DNA of 19,780 bases from JBIOJM01 sp044450785. GTDB lineage: Bacteria > Planctomycetota > Planctomycetia > Isosphaerales > Isosphaeraceae. The stretch covers positions 1-19,780 of the forward strand of contig JBIOJM010000177.1 of NCBI GenBank assembly GCA_044450785.1, read 5' to 3'. A model generated the notes under the pieces. That model was not told the origin of the DNA. It made no database searches and saw only the letters and a list, made by a program, of their open reading frames with translations. The stretch's first letter is position 1. Each line of letters starts with the position of its first letter. This document shows, piece by piece, positions 15,080-19,780 of the stretch. Made by a program: the position numbers and the translations under genes.

Positions 15080-15748
15080 TAGGGCGTCACCTCTTGGGGG
15101 CAGGACACGTTGGCGGGTGTGGCCGAATGTGGCGCCTGGCGCCGTCTGGCTGCCTGTCCCAGGTCGCGGGCAACCATACCGGCGATGAACCATGCGTTGC
15201 GGGCGTACCGCGTAAAAAAGCCGTGTGGGCACGAGCCGGAAGGCCCATTCCAGACCGGCCTTCTGCATCCAGCGCGCGGCGCGGCGGACTTGGCCGGCGG
15301 CAAAATCGAGGGAGGCCCCAACCTGGACACTGACCGGAACCCCGAGTTCCGCGAGGTGCCGATCCATCCACTTTTCACCCTTCGGTTGCGTGTACGCAAG
15401 GAAGAGAATATCGGGCCGGGTCGATCGAATGCGAGCAGCCAGCGCATCCTGCTCCTCTGCGGTCAGCTCACGAAACGGCGAGTACTCAGTGCCGACGACC
15501 TGAAGCCCAGGATAACGCTCGCACAGCCGTTGAGCTGCTTCCTCGGCCACTTCGATGAACGCCGCGCGCTTGTTGAACTCGCGGAGGCCGGCGTCCTTCT
15601 TGGTCAACATCGCGTAGTGAGTGTTGGCCGTGATGAAGTATGCGGGCCGGCCTATCTCGATCAGGTCGCCAACGGCGACGACGGTTTCGACCAGGGTCAA
15701 TGGCGTGAGAGGAACACCCCAAACCCAGACTGGATCGTTCACCGTCAC
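15079..15748 (-). pseudogene. WecG/TagA/CpsF (GT26) glycosyltransferase, internally deleted and frameshifted
   Basis: GT26 enzymes transfer N-acetylmannosamine(-uronate) or related sugars to a polyprenyl-linked acceptor. The N-terminal part VWGVPLTPLTLVETVV and FITANTHYAMLTKKD and the later VGTEYSPFRELTAEEQDALA, PDILFLAYTQPKGEKW, GVPVSVQVGASLDF and WMQKAGLEWAFRL are typical. Between FNKRAAFI and EVAEEAAQRL (about 15550) the family's central segment of roughly 50 residues, including the ADG element with the catalytic Asp and the RxxGxD region, is missing in frame. Near the end a T6 run (15214-15219) shifts the frame; with one T fewer the read becomes RLFTRYARNAWFIAGMVARD, the normal family tail, ending with TAA at 15079-15081. 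The GTG at 15748 overlaps the exosortase stop (GTGA); a second GTG at 15742 has GAGG 5 nt before it. Loss of the catalytic segment argues that the product is inactive. Confidence 0.85.
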
Positions 15749-16740
15749 CTCGCGGTGAGCATGGGGAGGACTGACTTCACGTCTCCGCCGCCGAGCTCGT
15801 CTTCGTCGGGAACCAGCCACGACAAGATACCTAGCTCGAGTACCACCAAAAGCAGGGCCAGCGGCATCATCAGCCAACCGGACAGGTCGTGTGCCCACGC
15901 CTTGGCATTTGGCCCTGTGATCAGATAGTAGCACCACCCGGTGGTCACGATCCGGATCATGTTGCTGAGCAAGGCGATCGGCACGACACTGACCAGCAAG
16001 ACGATTCGCTTCCAGGTCGGAAGGGGGATGAGGATGAGGATCGCTATGACCGTGGCAACCATGGTCATCAGCATCCTCAGGCCATTGCAGGCGAGGGCCA
16101 CGTCGAGCGGCATCATGCCGTGGGGTGTATTGAGGTTGATGACGTTCCCTTCTTGAATCGCCCACAACCCTGAGAGCTGCAACAGAAAACAACTACACGA
16201 CGTCGCGAGCCGTTGTAGCGGTAGCGCAATCAGGTTGTTGATGTCGGGCGGCAAGGGGAGCATGAACACGAGGTAGGCAATGGCCTGCCAGACCCTGTGC
16301 AGCAACGGCCAACCACCGAAGGTCCAGGTCAGACAAGCGATTGCGGGCAGCATGGTTGCGTTTTCCAACCACAGTCGGTTCCACTCATAGGCAATGGCAC
16401 GCACCGCCAGGACTGCCATCAGGAAGACCCAACCCCACCATGGTGCCGGGACTGCGCCAGGCGTTGATTCCGGTTTCGCGCCCGCAAGACACTGCCAGAG
16501 GATCCAGACGGCGATCGGGATGACCAGGAATCCATGAGAATAGTTCGGATCCTCCTGCCATGTCGCGATCAGCACACGAAAGTTCGGGGCGTAGGCCAAG
16601 CCGAAAACCAGGCTCGCAGCCGCGAATGCCCAAAGCCTCGCCTTCGATTGCCGCTGGTCCCAAAGTGAGTAGAATGCGTTGGGCTCTGGTTCCGGTATCG
16701 ATTGGCTTACGTCGGTTGCGATCATATTCACGCTCATCAT
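15745..16740 (-). CDS. Exosortase (EpsH/Xrt family transpeptidase)
   Basis: This is a polytopic membrane protein of about 331 residues with eight or so hydrophobic segments. Exosortases cleave and transfer proteins bearing a C-terminal PEP-CTERM-type signal and are linked to exopolysaccharide loci. Family elements present are DPNYSHGFLVIPIAVW (about 64-79), LPLPPDINN, the catalytic-cysteine motif ALACNGLRML (C218; usually EACSGLR), the arginine in LLSNMIRIV (R263) and the histidine in AWAHDLSGW (H284), forming the Cys/Arg/His triad. A charged tail (PDEDELGGGD) follows the last span. Start: paired ATGs at 16740 and 16737; an in-frame TTG at 16761 would add seven residues. The stop overlaps the WecG-type gene's GTG. 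No PEP-CTERM substrate gene is visible in the window, so targets must be elsewhere. Confidence 0.9.
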   Translation of the reverse strand: MMSVNMIATDVSQSIPEPEPNAFYSLWDQRQSKARLWAFAAASLVFGLAYAPNFRVLIATWQEDPNYSHGFLVIPIAVWILWQCLAGAKPESTPGAVPAPWWGWVFLMAVLAVRAIAYEWNRLWLENATMLPAIACLTWTFGGWPLLHRVWQAIAYLVFMLPLPPDINNLIALPLQRLATSCSCFLLQLSGLWAIQEGNVINLNTPHGMMPLDVALACNGLRMLMTMVATVIAILILIPLPTWKRIVLLVSVVPIALLSNMIRIVTTGWCYYLITGPNAKAWAHDLSGWLMMPLALLLVVLELGILSWLVPDEDELGGGDVKSVLPMLTAR

Positions 16741-17069
16741 CGGACACTCGGTTACGTCCAAGTCTCACGTGGCTCTGCGATCGGCGGAAGGCAAGCTGAT
16801 CGCGTCTGTTAAGAGCGAACCACTCGATATCGAGCCGACGTCCTCCACCGGCCTTTCCATTATTCCACGGCGCAGACTCCGTCCCCATGGGTTGCAGATG
16901 CATCCCAGCGGGGCGTAACAATCCGTCCACTATCGGGGCCAGAGCCAAGTCGCGAGTCGTAGCAAGCTTGCCGGGGTAAGTCGTTATCTTAAGTGGCGGC
17001 GACGCCGTTGCGGCCGAGACCCATCATCCTCGGACCGAACCGCGATCGCCTCGACGATCTACCGTGATT
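16741..17069. other. Intergenic region between the wzc-like and exosortase genes
   Basis: The 329 bp contain no ORF with recognisable features. Two short perfect palindromes are present, CTCGATATCGAG (16823-16834) and GCAAGCTTGC (16962-16971); both are about as frequent as chance would allow. No convincing promoter or T-tailed terminator hairpin was seen, though the length suggests that the exosortase gene has its own regulation. Confidence 0.4.
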
Positions 17070-19400
17070 CTAGATCGCGTTAGACGACTTGGGTTGAGAA
17101 GACCGCTGCCGGCTGTAGCGATAACGTCCATAGTACGATTCGGAGTGCCGCATGCCGTTGATCACCGTCCCCAGAATGGCAATTCCCGCACTGTCCAGTT
17201 GACGTCGAGCACGCTCGACCTGAGGGAACCGGCTGATATCGTACCGCGCGGCGAGCACTGCACCGTCGGCCCATCGGCCCACGATCAAGGCATCGGGAAC
17301 AGGAAGAACTGGGGGAGAATCGATGATGATCAGATCGTAAAGCTGACGTACCTGAGTGATCAATAAAGCAAAGTTGCGCTTCTGGAGCACGCGGCTGGTG
17401 TCCTTGATAGCCGTGCCCGCGGGAAGTAGAAAAAACTTCCCATCTTGGACGGGAATCACCACCTCATCGATGGTGGCCTCTTCCTTGAGCACGTCGCTCA
17501 GGCCGGGGCCTTCGGGTACATCGAGCACCCGGCACAGAGCCGCCCGACGCAAGTCGGCGTCGATTAACAGGGTAGACATCCCCGCGTTGCCACACCGCAG
17601 TGCAAGCTGTGCGGCCAGCGTCGTCTTCCCTTCGCCGCCAATGGCGCTGGTTATCAGCACACACCGCCCCTTGCCTAGCTCGGCCGGATTGCCGCATATC
17701 CCAAACCGTAGATGGTCGAGTCGCTGGATGAACTGTTCGATCTGGTCATCAGCCTCTGGCACGCTCATCTTGCGGATCGATCGGGTCGTTGGCAACGGCG
17801 GTAGGGCGTAAACCTCGGACCGGACACAAGTCGAGAGAGCGTCGGGGTCGTCGACCCGCTCGGCCTTGATCTCCAGCAACAAAAACAGCCCGAGCACCAC
17901 GAGCAAGATGCCGACCGGCGCGGCTGCCATGTACTTGTACAGCTTGCTGTTGGTGGGGGTTTTCGGAACCGAGGCGGAATCGATCAGGGCCACGAGGTCC
18001 GTCCCCTGGCTGGCCTCAAATTCTAACTGCTGGAGGTTTGCCTTGGCCTTTTCCTTGCTTGCCAGCAGGCTGTTGACCTCGTAATGCAGGAAGGTGGCCT
18101 CGAAGGTGTCGTTGTTGCCCATCTTCTTTTCGACTTTCATTTTCTCGAAAAGTTTGGCCTGTTCTTCCTTCTTCTTCTGCAGCGCCTCGAGTCGGATCTT
18201 CAACTCGTTGATGGCCTCGTCTGACTGCGATCTGCCAACCGCGACCTGCAGCCGCTTCTTGATTTCGTCGTATTTGTCATCCCAGAGTTCCGCGTATTCG
18301 TCCGTCAATTTTTTGTGTTTCTTCTCGGCCGCGCGCCGCGCTGGGTCGTTGGCCTGCCTCGCCTTCGCTTTGACACCATCCAGGTGCTCCTTCGTTTCGG
18401 CAATCTCCTCGATGAGGGCGACGACGGCGGGATCTTTCTTGAATTCCTCCCTGATGCGATCGTCAAGCTTGGTGTCGGCTTGCTGCGATCGTTGCGCGTT
18501 TTCTTCCTCATGTGCCCGGTTCGCCGCTTGTCTTACCTCAAGGATCGCCTGGGCCTCAATCAATGCGAGGTCGGTCCTGACCATTTCGTCGACCAACCTT
18601 TGGTGGTGCTCTTCCGTAATGGAGCTGATCGTCGGCTGGGTCGTATCGTCTTCGCTCTTCGAAACACTGAGCGTGAGCGAGGGCTTGGCGACCTCGACGG
18701 TGCCTTTCTTGTACAACGCCCTTAGCTCGCCAGTCATTTTCTTGATCTCGCTGTCAAGTATCACGAGCTGGGCAGTTAGGCTTGCCTTGTGTGTCGAGTT
18801 GGTACTGCGCTCGTATTCTTTGTTGAACTCCAAGTAGGACTGGACCACGGCGTTGACGATCGTGGCTGCGTGCTCCGGGACCGATAATTCCAGCGCAACG
18901 CGGATCAGGGAAGTACCATCGATGCTCTCGACGATGATTTTCTTGCGTAGGTCAGCCTTCGGATCTTTAGACTCCGTGATCACGGGGAGTTTGACGACCA
19001 AGGGGTTGGCAACAACCTGGCCGAGCACTCGGTCACTGGTGATCAGGTTGACCTGCGTCTGGAGGTAAGATCCGACGCTCCTGGAATCGGAGAAATCCTG
19101 TCGGCCCGGGGCGAAGATCGTGGGCTCCTTCGCCTCGACTCGCAACGTGCTGAATGCCACGTAGGTTGGCCCGACGAGCTGCGAGATCAAGTAAGCCACA
19201 GGCAAGGACACGCCCAACCAGAGCAAAAGGATGTGCCACCAGTGGCGGGTCAGTCCACGCAGGATGACCCGCTGATTGACGCGGAACGAGGGCGTGGTCG
19301 CCAGGTCCCTGGAGAAGGCTGGAACCAAGCCCGAAGGCAAAGACGAAGCTGCGGAAAAGGGAACCGGCAAGTTTGAGTCGAATCTGTCAATGGTGTCCAT
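17070..19400 (-). CDS. Wzc-like polysaccharide co-polymerase with C-terminal bacterial tyrosine kinase domain
   Basis: This protein of 776 residues sets polysaccharide chain length or export. A cytoplasmic N-terminus leads to a first membrane span (about 55-75, HILLLWLGVSLPVAYLIS), then a Wzz-type periplasmic domain that includes a very long charged coiled coil (about 200-465, rich in EAQA, KKKEEQ, KLFEKMKVEKK), and a second span (about 491-510). The cytoplasmic BY-kinase follows: Walker A SAIGGEGKTT (585-594, K592), Walker A' LLIDADLRR (611-619), Walker B LIIIDSPPV (D694). The C-terminal tyrosine cluster Y756, Y757, Y760 and Y762 would be the autophosphorylation tail. The coiled coil is longer than in typical Wzc proteins of about 720 residues. 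The gene is the first in the operon, its ATG at 19400 preceded by a long AT-richer leader. Such proteins normally serve Wzy-type export, whereas this locus carries ABC exporter genes. Confidence 0.93.
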   Translation of the reverse strand: MDTIDRFDSNLPVPFSAASSLPSGLVPAFSRDLATTPSFRVNQRVILRGLTRHWWHILLLWLGVSLPVAYLISQLVGPTYVAFSTLRVEAKEPTIFAPGRQDFSDSRSVGSYLQTQVNLITSDRVLGQVVANPLVVKLPVITESKDPKADLRKKIIVESIDGTSLIRVALELSVPEHAATIVNAVVQSYLEFNKEYERSTNSTHKASLTAQLVILDSEIKKMTGELRALYKKGTVEVAKPSLTLSVSKSEDDTTQPTISSITEEHHQRLVDEMVRTDLALIEAQAILEVRQAANRAHEEENAQRSQQADTKLDDRIREEFKKDPAVVALIEEIAETKEHLDGVKAKARQANDPARRAAEKKHKKLTDEYAELWDDKYDEIKKRLQVAVGRSQSDEAINELKIRLEALQKKKEEQAKLFEKMKVEKKMGNNDTFEATFLHYEVNSLLASKEKAKANLQQLEFEASQGTDLVALIDSASVPKTPTNSKLYKYMAAAPVGILLVVLGLFLLLEIKAERVDDPDALSTCVRSEVYALPPLPTTRSIRKMSVPEADDQIEQFIQRLDHLRFGICGNPAELGKGRCVLITSAIGGEGKTTLAAQLALRCGNAGMSTLLIDADLRRAALCRVLDVPEGPGLSDVLKEEATIDEVVIPVQDGKFFLLPAGTAIKDTSRVLQKRNFALLITQVRQLYDLIIIDSPPVLPVPDALIVGRWADGAVLAARYDISRFPQVERARRQLDSAGIAILGTVINGMRHSESYYGRYRYSRQRSSQPKSSNAI

Positions 19401-19780
19401 CGTGGATGTCTACCCAACAAAGTATTCAAGGAATCAAAGAATGATTTGACTGACGAACTCACGGCCCGAGGTGCCGAAACGATAGAATGCTCGGCAGCCA
19501 CAGTGACGCTCTAGGGGTGAAACCGACATCCGCATCGACACGGATCAAGGGCATAAAACGAAACAATCGCTCTCCCCGAGTGAATGCATAGATGGCACTA
19601 TCTGGCGCTCGATCGAAAATCTCCCCCTAAAACCGACGTTGTCTCTCCCACTTCGCGTCCTTTCTCGTTCTTGGACCGGGTTAGTCAAACTGTAATCAAC
19701 CCCGTTCAGTCTAGTCAAATTAAAATTGCATGTGTTGGCAACCCACCTTCCCGAAGCGTTCTCGCGTTGATGAATCACAA
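19401..19780. other. AT-richer leader/upstream region of the operon
   Basis: These 380 bp upstream of the wzc-like gene have lower GC than the rest of the window and no gene I can support. A 77-codon minus-strand ORF (19778-19545) has no motif and no coding character. A candidate promoter lies at 19689-19718, implying a 5' untranslated leader of roughly 280 nt. A minor inverted repeat (AGAT/ATCT around GGCACT, near 19593-19606) is too short to interpret. Confidence 0.45.
19689..19718 (-). promoter_or_regulatory. Candidate sigma-70-like promoter for the polysaccharide operon
   Basis: On the minus strand TTGACT (19718-19713) is followed after 18 nt by TACAGT (19694-19689), 5/6 and 4/6 matches to the -35 and -10 consensus. 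An AT-rich block (CAATTTTAATT) directly precedes the -35 like an UP element. It is the best candidate upstream of the first gene, but a second TTGACT lies close by and no experimental support exists. Confidence 0.3.

Noticed and set aside
16823..16834. 12-bp perfect palindrome CTCGATATCGAG upstream of the exosortase gene
   Set aside because: Several palindromes of this length are expected by chance in 20 kb, and it is not repeated elsewhere in the window.
16385..16948. 187-codon minus-strand ORF overlapping the exosortase gene
   Set aside because: It is an out-of-frame reading of the exosortase, Arg/Gly-rich with no family motif, while the exosortase frame has the catalytic residues and membrane spans.
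18094..18837. 247-codon plus-strand ORF rich in Ser/Phe/Leu opposite the wzc-like coiled coil
   Set aside because: Its composition is what the antisense of a Lys/Glu-rich coiled coil gives; the minus-strand frame is a full BY-kinase.
1..19780. CRISPR arrays, rRNA, tRNA genes, or an autonomous transposase
   Set aside because: No regularly spaced direct repeats, no foldable tRNA or rRNA signature and no transposase or integrase motif were seen on either strand.

Overview
This is a 19.8 kb stretch of a cell-surface polysaccharide locus in which every supported gene lies on the minus strand, so transcription runs from the right end (about 19,700) towards position 1. Composition is GC-rich. The gene set combines an exosortase, a Wzc-type BY-kinase with a long coiled coil, an FkbH fusion protein, a nucleotidyltransferase-GmhB fusion and an ABC O-antigen exporter. 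Together with weak Shine-Dalgarno signals and several TTG/GTG starts, this suggests a large-genome planctomycete (Isosphaerales/Gemmatales-like). That placement is inference from gene style, not a database match.

Layout in transcription order: a 380-bp AT-richer leader with a candidate promoter; Wzc-like chain-length regulator/tyrosine kinase (19400-17070); a 329-bp gap; exosortase (16740-15745); a damaged WecG/TagA/CpsF glycosyltransferase (15748-15079); a 28-codon ORF coupled to it; a sugar-phosphate nucleotidyltransferase fused to a GmhB-like HAD phosphatase (14970-13660); GalE-type epimerase (13657-12659); Gfo/Idh/MocA oxidoreductase (12621-11572); NAD-dependent SDR epimerase/dehydratase (11575-10538); GT4 glycosyltransferase (10545-9181); GT2 glycosyltransferase (9184-8141); FkbH-acyl carrier-thioesterase fusion (8047-4988); a 377-bp gap; UDP-galactopyranose-mutase-like FAD protein (4610-3324); GT1-like glycosyltransferase (3245-2076); Wzm-type ABC permease, broken (1987-774); Wzt-type ABC ATPase, cut by the window edge (636-1). 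Many junctions overlap by a few bases (GTGA, TTGA, ATGA, TAATG), as expected of a translationally coupled operon.

The genes together would make nucleotide sugars (nucleotidyltransferase, GalE, SDR, Gfo/Idh, FAD enzyme), assemble a glycan (three to four glycosyltransferases), probably decorate it with a carrier-bound C3 acyl unit (FkbH-ACP-TE), and export or anchor it (ABC transporter, Wzc, exosortase).

The most interesting signal is a 286-bp element inside the ABC permease gene (1387-1672). It has 22-bp imperfect terminal inverted repeats (18/22 identical, 11-bp perfect core) and is bracketed by a perfect 8-bp direct repeat (TGTCAGTC on the coding strand). It is open from end to end in the host frame, and element plus one duplicated site is exactly 294 bp (98 codons). 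It therefore looks like a non-autonomous, MITE-like element that inserts a peptide into its host protein. The same permease also carries a separate 1-nt frameshift, and the WecG/TagA gene carries an internal deletion plus a T-run frameshift, so parts of this locus are decaying or contain small assembly errors.
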